A DNA stretch of 64,000 nucleotides from PALSA-1296 sp038322815 (GTDB lineage: Bacteria; Bacteroidota; Ignavibacteria; Palsa-1295): NCBI GenBank assembly GCA_038322815.1, contig JBBQGG010000004.1, positions 1 through 64,000 on the forward strand, given 5' to 3'. Shown one piece after another: positions 7,115-17,204 of the stretch. Each line of letters opens with the position of its first letter. Within the stretch, counting starts at the first letter, position 1. Under the pieces are notes generated by a model. That model made no database searches. It was not told the origin of the DNA and saw nothing but the letters and a program-made list of their open reading frames with translations. Made by a program: the position numbers and the translations under genes.

Positions 7115-8749
7115 TTATTCCACCACAACCATCCGTGATTCCTTCCAAGTATTTGTTGATAGACGGCAAAAATAAATGCCCCTTGGAAGATCATTAACGA
7201 GTAATGTAAAAATGGATTTTCCGGTTTCTTCTAAGGAAAAAACATCTTTTTTTATAGTTACGCCTAAGATGTCGATCACTTCAACAGTAATTACAGGATC
7301 TTTTAAATTGTTTGCATACTCTATCGCAATCGTTGACTTTGCAGGATTCGGATAGACTGAGATATGTGAATGGACCGGAGAAAATGTACTGATCGAAGCC
7401 TGTGTGGCAAGTTTGACGATAAAGGCATCCTTCAGATGATTGCTGATCAACGAGAATGAACCAAAAAATGAAGTGTCGCTGAATGCACCCCCGAGAAAAA
7501 CATTTCCGGTGCCATCAAGAGCAAGTGAAGTACCATAATCATCACCTGTACTGCCGGCATGATCAGTCCACTGTGCAACACCATCTGAGTTAAACTTTAC
7601 AATGAATGCATCTATCAATCCTGAGTTCAGTATTTTTCCTGATCCAAAATTTATTGTAAAGTCATATCCTCCTGTAACATAAATATAGCCACTGCTATCG
7701 ACAGCTATTGCATCACCACTCTCTTCACCGCCATTTCCGGCACATTTCATCCATTGTTTGACTCCCGTTTTACTATATTTGGCAATATAAATATTTCCAA
7801 TTCCATCGCAGCCGGGAACGACACCGGGAGTATTAAAATAAAATCGCCCTGTTACATAAATATTCCCGGTATTATCCGTCACTATTGCAGGTTTATCACC
7901 ATACGCTGTATCCCCTGCCTGCTGAACCCACTGAAGATCACCTTCGGAATTATATTTTGCTATAAAAATATCTGTTCTTCCTTTTGCAATAAGTTTTTTT
8001 CCTCCAAAATTCGCTGTATCGCTAAAAGCACCCGTAAGAACAACATCACCGGTGTTACTGCATGTGACACCGAATCCTGCATCATCTTTTGCCGACCCGA
8101 AATTTTTTGCCCATAACACCGAGCCGGATGGATCATAAGAAATCAAAAAGATATCATCACCGCCTACAGTTTTGACCTCTTTGCTGCCGAAATGTGCTGT
8201 GCCAGAAAAACTTCCGGTAATGTAAATGTTACCTGATATTTTGTCAACTGAAACAGAACGTGATAAGTTAGAGCCGGTTCCACCTCCACTCACTGCCCAT
8301 TGAATGCCGCCGTTAAGATCATATTTTGTAAGAAAGACATCTTGATTGCCTATGGAGGTAAGAACCGTTTTCTCAAGGAGGAGGGTATCAAAAAAATATC
8401 CTTTAATATAAAGATAGTCATCTTTACCAATAATTATACCTGTTCCCTGTGATTGACCGGCTGCAATCCCGGTAGTTTTTATCCACAAAAGTATTCCGTC
8501 TTTTGAATATTTCGCAAGAAAGAAGTGGTTGCCATTTCTTGATCCAACAGAAACATCGGAGAATACGGCGGAATCATTATAATATCCGGTTACAAATAGA
8601 TTGCCTGCACTATCAGCAGCGATCGAGGAGGTCTGATCGGCACCTCTTCCGCCGCCGCTATGCGCCCAAAACCAATGTTGTGGTTGTGCCCACAGAGAAT
8701 TCTCCGTGAGCATTCCTAAAAAAATAAGTATGCCGAAACAGTACTTCAT
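7115..8749 (-). CDS. SBBP-type beta-propeller protein with type IX sorting tail
   Basis: 544 residues. Signal peptide at 1-21. At least seven copies of a GNxYVTGxF...xFG unit (for example ITGSFSGTAHFG and LTGAFSDTANFG), the SBBP repeat, which builds a beta-propeller. The last 85 or so residues (VYPNPAKSTIAIEY... to RMVVVE) are a Por secretion-system C-terminal sorting domain, so the protein should cross the outer membrane by the type IX system and be anchored or released outside. It is separated by only 6 bases from the next secreted protein gene, suggesting co-transcription. Specific role unknown. Confidence 0.88.
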   Translation of the reverse strand: MKYCFGILIFLGMLTENSLWAQPQHWFWAHSGGGRGADQTSSIAADSAGNLFVTGYYNDSAVFSDVSVGSRNGNHFFLAKYSKDGILLWIKTTGIAAGQSQGTGIIIGKDDYLYIKGYFFDTLLLEKTVLTSIGNQDVFLTKYDLNGGIQWAVSGGGTGSNLSRSVSVDKISGNIYITGSFSGTAHFGSKEVKTVGGDDIFLISYDPSGSVLWAKNFGSAKDDAGFGVTCSNTGDVVLTGAFSDTANFGGKKLIAKGRTDIFIAKYNSEGDLQWVQQAGDTAYGDKPAIVTDNTGNIYVTGRFYFNTPGVVPGCDGIGNIYIAKYSKTGVKQWMKCAGNGGEESGDAIAVDSSGYIYVTGGYDFTINFGSGKILNSGLIDAFIVKFNSDGVAQWTDHAGSTGDDYGTSLALDGTGNVFLGGAFSDTSFFGSFSLISNHLKDAFIVKLATQASISTFSPVHSHISVYPNPAKSTIAIEYANNLKDPVITVEVIDILGVTIKKDVFSLEETGKSIFTLLVNDLPRGIYFCRLSTNTWKESRMVVVE

Positions 8750-8755
8750 CAGATT

Positions 8756-11149
8756 CTATTTCGTTACCGTCATCCAATGGCTTACTTCATCATTGCCGGA
8801 TTGGAGAACGATCATATATTTTCCGTTGGAGACCATCTTCGATGCATCAAAAGATACCGTGTGCTTTCCTGCTTCGAGAGAACTGTTCAGAACAACTTGT
8901 ATCAACCTGCCCATTACATCATAAACGGATATTTTTATAAGACCGGAATGCGGCACATCAAAACTGATCTGCGTTGATGTTGTAAATGGGTTCGGATAAT
9001 TTATCGGTTCGCTAATAGTGGGAGATAGAGGGTTTCTGGGTACAGCGTTCCAGAAGGTAGCAAGATCTGATGTACCAATAAATACACTCGCTCCCCGCGA
9101 GTTTGCATAATACAATCCGCTATTCTTATCTTGTATGATCTGTGAACAATTCAATGGTCTCGTGGCATAATAATCATCGCCGTCAAATCCTGAGCTGACA
9201 TTTTCCCATTCAGTAAAGTCTTTATTCTTCGACCGATAGATTCCGCTATCCACAGTACAGATCAGAATTTTTCCTGACCTATCAAGGAGCAGTGGCATAA
9301 CGGCTAGAGAAAAGTAATTTATTGAATCAACAAAATTTTGATCAAGAGTCGGAAAAACTCTCGTCCAATCCTTACCACCGTTTATTGACCGGTACAGCCC
9401 ACCTGAAAGTACACCGCTATCACCCGATTGACCTACTTTACCCGGCGCGCCGCTCTGAAGGCGAAAAACAGATCCATCAGGATGACCGATGAATTGTATT
9501 ATTCCGTTTCCTTCAGTATTAATAACATCCCAGTTTATACCGCTATTGATCGAACGATAAATATTGTTGGTGTTGCCGGAAACATAGATCGTATCATCTA
9601 CTTTAGGGTTTGTACCGGCAGAAAATCCAAAGGCATCAACTTCAAGGTACGTAGGGATGCCATAGTTCGGTGATGTATTCACCCTTGTCCACGTTGTACC
9701 GTGATCTTTTGAACGTGCAAACCATGGCTCAGATCCCTCTCCATTAGGATCGTGTTGAATAGATGCCCAGAGCTCATCCATCGGACTAACAGACATGTAC
9801 GTTACCTGATTTGTGGGATGCTGCGCAGTATTCTTCTTTACAACATTCTCAAACGTATCACGATTCGGCGGCCAACGGAACAAGCCATCAAATGTATTAT
9901 AATAAAAATAATCTTCCTTATCACAGACTATAAGAGGAAATTGTGCTTCATCAAGTTCAGCCGGGGAACGCCAATAATTTCCCTGATCGACGGTATAGTA
10001 TAAATTAAATTGCGACATCGTTAGAACATCGCCCTTCGAATCAATAGCAATTCCTCCATCAAGATGCTGCACTAACATAGTCGAATCATTAATAAATGTT
10101 AAGCCGCTGTCAACGGAAGTATATACTCCATCAGGAATTGCGCATTGAAAAAGCCTTTCCGAACTATCTGCCACAAGAGTGAAAGTTTCCTCACCGGTTT
10201 TATTAGGATTTCGGAGATTCCACGTCGCACCGTTATCTGTTGAACGATAGGTGGGTCCGTGCGCATTAATATAAAGATCTTTACCATTTACCGAATGAAT
10301 TAAAGCATCAACACTTTTATTATGTGCGATCGGAAGCCAGAACACCGGTTTCCATGTTTGCCCCATATCCGTAGAGCGGGAGGCGCGAATACTGTCAGTA
10401 TTATTAACTCTGTAACCTACGACGATTGATCCGTCATCGGCGATAACAATAGTAGAGATATATAACGGGTTGGTCGGAACACCGGCCATTCTGCTCCAGG
10501 TCGTACCATCATCTGTGGAACGAGATAAATGCACGGTCCACTTCGCCGGCTCCGGTTGTCTAAATGTATTACCCTCTGAAATTGCATACAGGTCTCCTGT
10601 GCGCCGGTCAACGGTCATACAGACAACAAAACTATCTGGAGTAGGAGCTTTCAGATTCGCCGGTTGATCAAAATGCAATCCATTATCTCGTGAGCGAAGA
10701 ATCCCAAAACTTGCTGTTGCAAGATATAAATAGCCTTTGAGATTAGTAAGCATTTGCGTAATATCAAGAGTCGAGCTTCCGCCGATGATCGAATCGAGAT
10801 ATTCCCATTGGTTATCGGAGCTTTGCGTATTAAATACACGCCGCATTAATTCTTTCTTATGTGAGAGACCAAATACATACGCTCCGCCTGCTATCGAACT
10901 GGACTCCAGCCATTTCATAGGTAATTGACGGATCCCTTTATTATATCCGTGCCATGAAGCACCGTGATCTGTGCTTCGAAGAACTCCGTCACCTCCGGTA
11001 CATACGTACACATTTTGGCTTGAGTCGATAGTCAGGCTGTTCGTCGAGCCGTTTCGCGGTCCTCCGTTTGCATGTTTCCACAATACCTGGCTTGAAACAG
11101 TGCCAGATGCGAAAACGACAAATATACCAATGATGACAATTTTTTTCAT
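8756..11149 (-). CDS. BNR/sialidase-like propeller protein with type IX sorting tail
   Basis: 797 residues from the ATG at 11149; a start 33 bases earlier is in frame but the signal peptide begins MKKIVIIGIFVVFASG. Repeated RSTDxGxTW motifs (GVLRSTDHGASW, RSTDDGTTWSRM, YRSTDNGATW, YRSINGGKDW) are Asp-box/BNR repeats as in sialidases, VPS10 and photosystem-assembly-like proteins. No sialidase catalytic Arg triad is evident, so enzyme activity should not be assumed. The C-terminus (INYPNPFTTSTQISF...) is a type IX sorting domain. It lies in line with the propeller gene at 7115-8749. Confidence 0.87.
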   Translation of the reverse strand: MKKIVIIGIFVVFASGTVSSQVLWKHANGGPRNGSTNSLTIDSSQNVYVCTGGDGVLRSTDHGASWHGYNKGIRQLPMKWLESSSIAGGAYVFGLSHKKELMRRVFNTQSSDNQWEYLDSIIGGSSTLDITQMLTNLKGYLYLATASFGILRSRDNGLHFDQPANLKAPTPDSFVVCMTVDRRTGDLYAISEGNTFRQPEPAKWTVHLSRSTDDGTTWSRMAGVPTNPLYISTIVIADDGSIVVGYRVNNTDSIRASRSTDMGQTWKPVFWLPIAHNKSVDALIHSVNGKDLYINAHGPTYRSTDNGATWNLRNPNKTGEETFTLVADSSERLFQCAIPDGVYTSVDSGLTFINDSTMLVQHLDGGIAIDSKGDVLTMSQFNLYYTVDQGNYWRSPAELDEAQFPLIVCDKEDYFYYNTFDGLFRWPPNRDTFENVVKKNTAQHPTNQVTYMSVSPMDELWASIQHDPNGEGSEPWFARSKDHGTTWTRVNTSPNYGIPTYLEVDAFGFSAGTNPKVDDTIYVSGNTNNIYRSINSGINWDVINTEGNGIIQFIGHPDGSVFRLQSGAPGKVGQSGDSGVLSGGLYRSINGGKDWTRVFPTLDQNFVDSINYFSLAVMPLLLDRSGKILICTVDSGIYRSKNKDFTEWENVSSGFDGDDYYATRPLNCSQIIQDKNSGLYYANSRGASVFIGTSDLATFWNAVPRNPLSPTISEPINYPNPFTTSTQISFDVPHSGLIKISVYDVMGRLIQVVLNSSLEAGKHTVSFDASKMVSNGKYMIVLQSGNDEVSHWMTVTK

Positions 11150-11192
11150 AATAAATAGTCCGTTACCAAATGAACATTTCATAATGACGAAT

Positions 11193-11233
11193 GCATTGCA
11201 TTTCTGAAAAACACCGTTTCAGAAATGCAATGC
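11193..11233. repeat. 17-bp perfect inverted repeat between two secreted-protein genes
   Basis: GCATTGCATTTCTGAAA at 11193-11209 pairs fully with 11217-11233 across a 7-base loop. The plus side is followed by TTTT, the minus side by no T-run, although both neighbouring genes are on minus. It may act as a terminator or processing hairpin for the 4.5-kb gene upstream. Confidence 0.6.
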
Positions 11234-11258
11234 TTTTACGTCTTCTGTCTATAAGTAC

Positions 11259-14200
11259 TTACTTCTGTATAATGAAGTCGTGCGACTCTATTGAGTTTGG
11301 AGTCGTGATGCGAAGTACGTACATTCCACTTGGAAGACTCTTCACACCGAGCGGTAAAATATACTGCCCCACTTCGTGCGGTACATTCTTTTCGATAATG
11401 CGAATACGCTCACCAAGTGCATCATATAGCTCGATCGTTAATGGTATTTTGGCAACCTTTACATCATAGGTAACGATCGGAACCCTGCCTTCGGTCGATG
11501 GATTCGGCGTAACAGAAATGATCTTCGTAGGCAGAAATCCATAGAGGTAATGTCTGAGAACGGAATCCCCGCAGGTTGGATTCGGAGCGAACGGTGTCGT
11601 ACCCAATGCAGTGATCACATAACAAAGTGAATCTGAAGGATTTGCACCCCAATAATAGGCATTGGAAACGGCAATCGGTGTACTATAATCCTTTGCTACC
11701 ATAATTTGGAATTGAAGAGTAGCAGCCGTCATCTTTTTCGTGATCGGACCTGTGTTGCTCTGCAAGACAAACGTTACAGTTTCATTTCCATTTCCATCGG
11801 AAACAGGAATTGGATTCGAGCCGATGAGTGAAAGTGACGGGTCAAATTTTACTGACGAAACATTATAATTCAGTAAATCCCTTCGATATGTTACTGAAAA
11901 TGTCATGCCCATCGCCTGTATATCAGCAGGAACAGCTTCCGGATTGGTCAGAATATTACCGTTCACAATGCTATCTCTCCAGAATCCGCCAAAATTAACC
12001 TGCACATCAATTCCTGATCCTGTCGTCCAGTTCGGAGCTTGCGACGGAGTCGTTATCACAGGTGTCAACGTATCACGTTCTACTCTTCCAATACCTGAAA
12101 GAATATTAGTAGAAAGTATCGTTCTCTTAAGCTTGCCGTCTGTTCCTAAACTATCCCATGTTACCTGAACAGTTGCCGAAACAGGTCCTTCGATAGTCGG
12201 AGCATACAGTATAGGATAAAATAATCGTGTGCCCGGTCTATAGACTTTATTAACCACCAATGTTTGTGGAGTCGGTCCGCTCACAAAGGAGAACTGCGGC
12301 GTCCCTGCCGGAACCTGATTGATAATATCGATCTGACGAAGTGTCAGGTTCGTTGTTCCGACATTAATTGCCTGAATACTATCGAGCTGGTTCCTGCAAT
12401 TAAGAAAGGTCGGAGTATATGGATGCCCGGTATTTGTCGGATTGATATACGACGCTGCAATATGAAGCGTCTCAGGTATTGTCTGCGGGCAGCTTGTCTT
12501 ATATGTTACATAGAGAATAACGGTTGTATCAGTATAATTATTAAGTACCATATCGACAGTTACGATCTTCCCATTCGTCTGACCTGGAAAAATAGTATCT
12601 CCGGGCGCAAGACCAACTCCTATTACCGGAGAAGTTATAGGTGTGATCGACTCAACAATAAGAGGCGCAGTACCTGTATCTGTTAGATAAAAGCTATGCG
12701 TATTTTTTTTGCCTAAAGCAACAATTCCATACTCAAGATATGTCGGCGCTAAATTTGGCGTTGCATAGAGCACATGACCGGTAAAGCCGATTTTTTGATC
12801 TTTTTGAATGGCTACATCATTTACTGAATCCGAAGCGACAAGATCAGCATGACGATCATCATATTTAGCTGGTATCGGTTTTGCAAGATTCGCTTTAAAG
12901 ACAACATCAACCCAAATAGAATCACCAGCCTTGAGATCGAAGTTGCCAAAGACTCCACTTCCTGAATATCGTTGGTTTGCAAGAATATAGAATTCCGATT
13001 TATCAGGACCCGCAAAACGCACGGAGTCAACATGTGCTGCCGGTCCGCCAGGTGCATTGTTATTTTTTAAGTAAACTCGTACAATATTGGTATCGTCACA
13101 AATTACCGTTTGTTCTTGGATTACACGATCCCAAATAAATCCGGATTTTACACCGACACCGATCAATATTGAAGTATCTTTCTTTGTATGCTTGTAAGGC
13201 TCATTCAACGTTGTTCCCCAATTTTGCACAGTAGTATCTGTTCTTTCGGCATAAGGAGTATAACAGAAGTGTAAATAAACTACCTGCCCGGGTAAAAGCA
13301 CCATTGGAAGCAAACTGGAATCCTTAAACTCGAAGTTAAAGTAATTATGAAGAACCCATTGTGTCGTAAGAGTAAATGGGGCATCTCCAATATTTCTTAC
13401 ACTAACAGTATCACATTTCGTAGAGTCGACTATAATTGATCCGAAATCTCGATTACCTGCGACGATGATCGGAATTGCAGGTTTGCCAATAAGATCGATC
13501 GGCAAAGGTAAACAATCATAGTTACCAAAAAGAATCGTATCCCGTTTAGTTGATGTATCCGCAACTACCGTAAAGCATGCAGTAATAACCAGCGAATCTC
13601 CCGGTTTTATGGATGTCGGAAGAGGGGGAACAATACTCAAAATTCTGAAATTTTTCCCGAGTTGTAATTTTACGAATGCAATATCAAAAGGAGCTCCGCG
13701 ATGAACTATCGAATCCTTGCCGGCTTTTGTCGTATCGCCCTTTTGATGTTTTGTATCTCCGATATTGTAGAATACAAATCGTGAACATGAATCGCTTGGA
13801 AGTGGGACTTTAAGAAATTTTCCACTGCTTGGCGTTATTTTGAACAGAGGGGCTTTGTATTTAAGTTGAACGAGAATAGCACCTCCCTGATCGTCAACGA
13901 TGAAAAGCGGTGCATAGGCACTATCCAACGGATTATTCACTAATACCTTAAAGCAGACATCGGAATCATCACCCGTAAAATTGATCTCGTTCGTACGATC
14001 AGGGTCAAGTGAATCATCAAGTCGCGTATTCCTGAAGATATAACCGGGCTTGAGAATATCACCAGTTGAATCTTCCAGAAGAGTTACACTCTTTATACCT
14101 TGGTTATAAAGTCCAAAAGTCGAATCATGCACACAGACATTCCAATATGAACAGAATGTATCTACCATTACTCTGATATGCGGTTCGCCGCCGATCTTCA

Positions 14201-15776
14201 TTCCGACCGGAAGACCATACGAGAAAAAGAAATCATCACCGTCAAGATCACCAAGATCGAAGTTCGGATCAAGAGCACGGAAACCGTAGTTATAAACCAT
14301 GAACGGACGCGGACCAACAGCATAATAACTTCCCGGTCCTAATTGGAATCTCTGTCCCATCAGATTAGGATAATTCGGAATACTATTAAACGCTGTTTGA
14401 GGAGCGATGACCTGTTTGATCGGCCTGATCACACCTCCGTTAAAAGAGCCTTTGATCGCTCCGTCAAGATCTCCTTTTTGGCAAAGAATATTAACATAAT
14501 AGCCCTGTAAAGTTTCAAATTTATTTGCAGGAACATACCATAAGAACGATGTTCTCCATCTGGAAATAGGAACAACGGAGATCATGCTTGGTCCGGGATA
14601 AGGGGCTGCAGTTGCGAAATTACGCTGATCGTACATCATTGCAGTGAATTTTTTCCCATTCGTAGATTCAATATCTATCGGGCAAAGAACTCCGAATCTT
14701 TCCGGAGGAGGTTGTTGAAGTCTGCCTGCCGTCATAGCTATTGGACCACTTACGCAAAGATCAAAAAAGTTAATGGTCGAACCGATCGTATCGTATGAAA
14801 AGACCCGGTAATTTTCGCCGGTTCCTTCATACTGATTAGGATCCGGAGGTCGTGAATCTATCAGTGGAACCATCACATATCCGGTCGTATCCCACATATT
14901 ATAAGGATACATCTGCTCTACCATGAAATCACGTCCTTCAAGCGAACGATTACTGACGCCTCCTAAAGCAGCATTTTCATGTCCGGCTATAACGGCAATC
15001 GGCTTATCAGATTCTACGATCGATCCTGAGATATCGTCATCTTCCTCATCGGAAGCCGACTTTACTAAATAGCATTGTCCTCTGCGCAATCCAACAAAAT
15101 ACGCCGGCTCAGTAGGGAAAGTACTTCCCTTTCCGCTATGAAAGCCGGAATGGCCACCGAGCGTAGTTGAGTTAGGAATGATCTTTACGGTCGTACCGTC
15201 GAATGGAGCGATGATCTCAAAAAATCCATGGGATACTTCAAGTTCTCTTGGTCCTAAAAAACCTCCCTGAAGTCCGAGATTACCGGGGTTATTACCATAG
15301 CTTTGAATAACGTATCTTTTTCCCAAAGCAGCAGTCGTTATAGGAAGAAAGCTGCCTCCCGAACAAGCACCGGTACTGAAGAACTGGACATTGATCGCCC
15401 TATCTGCTGTAACATGACAGGCAGCAAATTCAGGAACATCTCCGGAATCTGCCATTTTAACCTGTGAAAGATCCAATTGAATCTGAATGCCGGTTCGTGC
15501 TGGTATAGTATATCGTCTACCTTGTACTTCAACTCCGGTCTGTCTATCAAAATAGGATACTGTAACGTGATTATCGGTATAGCTTGATACGAGAATGTAG
15601 GCACCATAAAAACCATCGGTAGAAGAATTTCCAACTTTATTATAGCTTGGGTACATGAAACCTACGAAAAAGTCCTTACCATCGGTAGGCAGAGAGAGGC
15701 TCTGCGAACGGACTACAGTTTGCGCTGCTACAACGATAAGCAGAGCTACAATAAAAGATTTCCAGATGTGTTTCAT
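11259..15776 (-). CDS. Giant IgGFc-binding-like/Ig-like repeat protein with type IX sorting tail
   Basis: 1505 residues from the ATG at 15776, chosen because it starts a clean signal peptide (MKHIWKSFIVALLIV...VRSQS); a longer start at 15863 is open. The N-terminal 500 residues (DGKDFFVGFMYPSYN, then FFSTGACSGGSF and ESDKPIAVIAGHENA) match the IgGFc-binding N-terminal domain also found in mucin-binding proteins. The middle carries repeated Ig-like choice-of-anchor segments (FGSIIVDSTKCDTVSVRNIGDAPF). The last 85 residues are a type IX sorting domain (VTPNPSTEGRVPI). A surface adhesin or gliding-type filament protein is plausible. It resembles the gene at 50812-54015. Confidence 0.85.
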   Translation of the reverse strand: MKHIWKSFIVALLIVVAAQTVVRSQSLSLPTDGKDFFVGFMYPSYNKVGNSSTDGFYGAYILVSSYTDNHVTVSYFDRQTGVEVQGRRYTIPARTGIQIQLDLSQVKMADSGDVPEFAACHVTADRAINVQFFSTGACSGGSFLPITTAALGKRYVIQSYGNNPGNLGLQGGFLGPRELEVSHGFFEIIAPFDGTTVKIIPNSTTLGGHSGFHSGKGSTFPTEPAYFVGLRRGQCYLVKSASDEEDDDISGSIVESDKPIAVIAGHENAALGGVSNRSLEGRDFMVEQMYPYNMWDTTGYVMVPLIDSRPPDPNQYEGTGENYRVFSYDTIGSTINFFDLCVSGPIAMTAGRLQQPPPERFGVLCPIDIESTNGKKFTAMMYDQRNFATAAPYPGPSMISVVPISRWRTSFLWYVPANKFETLQGYYVNILCQKGDLDGAIKGSFNGGVIRPIKQVIAPQTAFNSIPNYPNLMGQRFQLGPGSYYAVGPRPFMVYNYGFRALDPNFDLGDLDGDDFFFSYGLPVGMKIGGEPHIRVMVDTFCSYWNVCVHDSTFGLYNQGIKSVTLLEDSTGDILKPGYIFRNTRLDDSLDPDRTNEINFTGDDSDVCFKVLVNNPLDSAYAPLFIVDDQGGAILVQLKYKAPLFKITPSSGKFLKVPLPSDSCSRFVFYNIGDTKHQKGDTTKAGKDSIVHRGAPFDIAFVKLQLGKNFRILSIVPPLPTSIKPGDSLVITACFTVVADTSTKRDTILFGNYDCLPLPIDLIGKPAIPIIVAGNRDFGSIIVDSTKCDTVSVRNIGDAPFTLTTQWVLHNYFNFEFKDSSLLPMVLLPGQVVYLHFCYTPYAERTDTTVQNWGTTLNEPYKHTKKDTSILIGVGVKSGFIWDRVIQEQTVICDDTNIVRVYLKNNNAPGGPAAHVDSVRFAGPDKSEFYILANQRYSGSGVFGNFDLKAGDSIWVDVVFKANLAKPIPAKYDDRHADLVASDSVNDVAIQKDQKIGFTGHVLYATPNLAPTYLEYGIVALGKKNTHSFYLTDTGTAPLIVESITPITSPVIGVGLAPGDTIFPGQTNGKIVTVDMVLNNYTDTTVILYVTYKTSCPQTIPETLHIAASYINPTNTGHPYTPTFLNCRNQLDSIQAINVGTTNLTLRQIDIINQVPAGTPQFSFVSGPTPQTLVVNKVYRPGTRLFYPILYAPTIEGPVSATVQVTWDSLGTDGKLKRTILSTNILSGIGRVERDTLTPVITTPSQAPNWTTGSGIDVQVNFGGFWRDSIVNGNILTNPEAVPADIQAMGMTFSVTYRRDLLNYNVSSVKFDPSLSLIGSNPIPVSDGNGNETVTFVLQSNTGPITKKMTAATLQFQIMVAKDYSTPIAVSNAYYWGANPSDSLCYVITALGTTPFAPNPTCGDSVLRHYLYGFLPTKIISVTPNPSTEGRVPIVTYDVKVAKIPLTIELYDALGERIRIIEKNVPHEVGQYILPLGVKSLPSGMYVLRITTPNSIESHDFIIQK

Positions 15777-15870
15777 GATTACTAATAAATATCGAAAAAG
15801 TCGCCGTGGGAATATGAGATTCTGTCTCATTACAACACCTCGTACTAATAGTAAAACTATCAAGGAAGTG

Positions 15871-15878
15871 CAAAGTTA
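15871..15878 (-). promoter_or_regulatory. Possible Bacteroidota-type -7 box
   Basis: On the minus strand this reads TAACTTTG, matching TAnnTTTG, about 95 bases before the giant protein start. The spacer 15777-16053 otherwise shows no gene. No convincing -33 element sits at the right distance. Confidence 0.25.
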
Positions 15879-16053
15879 CAAAGAGATGCACACAATCCTT
15901 AAGAAAAGTATATTAATACAGGAAAAGTTCTCTTTTAGACTTAAAAGTGAGTATTAAACATTGGGAACGAGCATACTCTAAAGGGAGTTTTCAAACCTCG
16001 AATAAGTAGCAATACTAAACGAGGAGATCATAATCCTCAGTATTACGGAAAAA

Positions 16054-16143
16054 GGAGGGGTGGCCGAGTGGCTGAAGGCAACGGTTTGCTAAACCGTCAT
16101 AGTGTGTATAACGCTATCGGGGGTTCGAATCCCCCCCCCTCCG
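16054..16143 (+). tRNA. tRNA-Ser (anticodon GCU)
   Basis: A complete class II tRNA of 90 nt. The 7-bp acceptor stem GGAGGGG (16054-16060) pairs with CCCCTCC (16136-16142); the D arm holds GGCCGAGTGGCTGAAGGC; the anticodon loop TTGCTAA has GCT at 16088-16090; a long variable arm and a GGGGG-TTCGAAT-CCCCC T arm follow. G73 is the discriminator and CCA is not encoded. The convergent folP gene runs into it from the other strand. Confidence 0.97.
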
Positions 16144-16997
16144 CATTGCGAAAGAGCGTCAACTACTTTCAGCGCCTCAACCGTTTGCTTCACGTCATGC
16201 GTCCGAATAATTTTTGCTCCGTTGATCACACCGTAAGCTGCTGCTGCAATACTTCCATTAATTCTTTCTAACGGAGGCACTCCGTCAAGAATCTTTCCAA
16301 TTGTTGATTTACGCGAAACTCCCAGTAGCAAAGGAACACCAAGCTCGGAAAATCTTTTATGATGACTGAGCAACGTGATATTGTCGTGCGTTTTTTTTGC
16401 AAAACCAAAACCGATGTCTGCAAGAATAATATCAATCCCTGCTCCCCTAGCAAGATCAATTCTTTTATTCAACCAATCAAAAACTTCATCAACGACATTC
16501 TTATAATTATAATCTTCTATCTTCGCTTTAGAAAATTCCGGACCATAGCCATGCATTAAAATGATTGGTGCATTTTTTGCTTTTGCAAGATCGAGCATCG
16601 CTGCATCTTCGGTTGCACCGCTGACATCATTGATGATCGTCGCTCCTGAATCCAATGCTTGCCGCGCAACTTCAGATTTTGTTGTATCAATTGAAATTAC
16701 TATATCGGAGTGTAACGCAACAAGATTAGTAATAACCGGAAGTGTACGATTCAATTCTTCTTCCAGAGTAATATTTTCTGCCCCTTTACCATATGCATCT
16801 CCGGGCGGGCGAGTTGACTGACCCCCTATGTCAATTATGTCAGCGCCATCAGCAAGCATTTGGGCTGCATGTTTTACAGCAACTTCTGCTAGTAAAAAAG
16901 CTCCTCCGTCGGAAAAAGAATCGGGCGTGACATTAAGTACGCCCATAACAAGGGTTCTTTTTTCTTTCAGGAACGATTGGAATCTTGTCGTATTCAT
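16089..16997 (-). CDS. folP: Dihydropteroate synthase
   Basis: FolP joins pterin pyrophosphate and p-aminobenzoate in folate synthesis, the sulfonamide target. 302 residues. Motifs: VMGVLNVTPDSFSDGG (18-33), DIIDIGGQSTRPPG (54-67), SIDTTK (about 103), INDVSG (about 122), LLLGVSRKSTIG (about 227) and IIRTHDVKQTVEA near the end. The final 18 or so residues (GGGGIRTPDSVIHT...) are read from the antisense strand of the tRNA-Ser gene, and the stop codon lies on the anticodon bases. The true ancestral stop was probably just before the tRNA. Confidence 0.95.
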   Translation of the reverse strand: MNTTRFQSFLKEKRTLVMGVLNVTPDSFSDGGAFLLAEVAVKHAAQMLADGADIIDIGGQSTRPPGDAYGKGAENITLEEELNRTLPVITNLVALHSDIVISIDTTKSEVARQALDSGATIINDVSGATEDAAMLDLAKAKNAPIILMHGYGPEFSKAKIEDYNYKNVVDEVFDWLNKRIDLARGAGIDIILADIGFGFAKKTHDNITLLSHHKRFSELGVPLLLGVSRKSTIGKILDGVPPLERINGSIAAAAYGVINGAKIIRTHDVKQTVEALKVVDALSQCGGGGIRTPDSVIHTMTV

Positions 16998-17061
16998 TTT
17001 TAATAAAAAATGCGACGGGCACGAAGAGTGTCCGCCGCATTGCGTAGAATAATTAAAGCTC

Positions 17062-17175
17062 TTATTTTGCTTTCTTCTTACCTTTTGCGGCTTCTTTACC
17101 GGCTTTAGCTTTTGCTTTCACGCGATTTTCTGCCTTCGTATGTTTTTTTGCCACTTTCTTTCCTTTTTTATTCAT
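17062..17175 (-). CDS. Very small lysine/alanine-rich basic protein
   Basis: ATG at 17175 to TAA at 17062 gives 37 residues: MNKKGKKVAKKHTKAENRV then an Ala/Lys run ending GKKKAK. Roughly 16 of 37 residues are Lys and none are acidic except two Glu. Such composition resembles histone H1-like tails or short RNA-binding peptides. It sits alone between folP and the LON-domain gene. The codon pattern (AAA/AAG mix, GCN variation) looks like a real gene, but no homologue is recognised. Confidence 0.5.
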   Translation of the reverse strand: MNKKGKKVAKKHTKAENRVKAKAKAGKEAAKGKKKAK

Positions 17176-17204
17176 TGATAGTATTTATTATTAAAAATTT
17201 CTTT

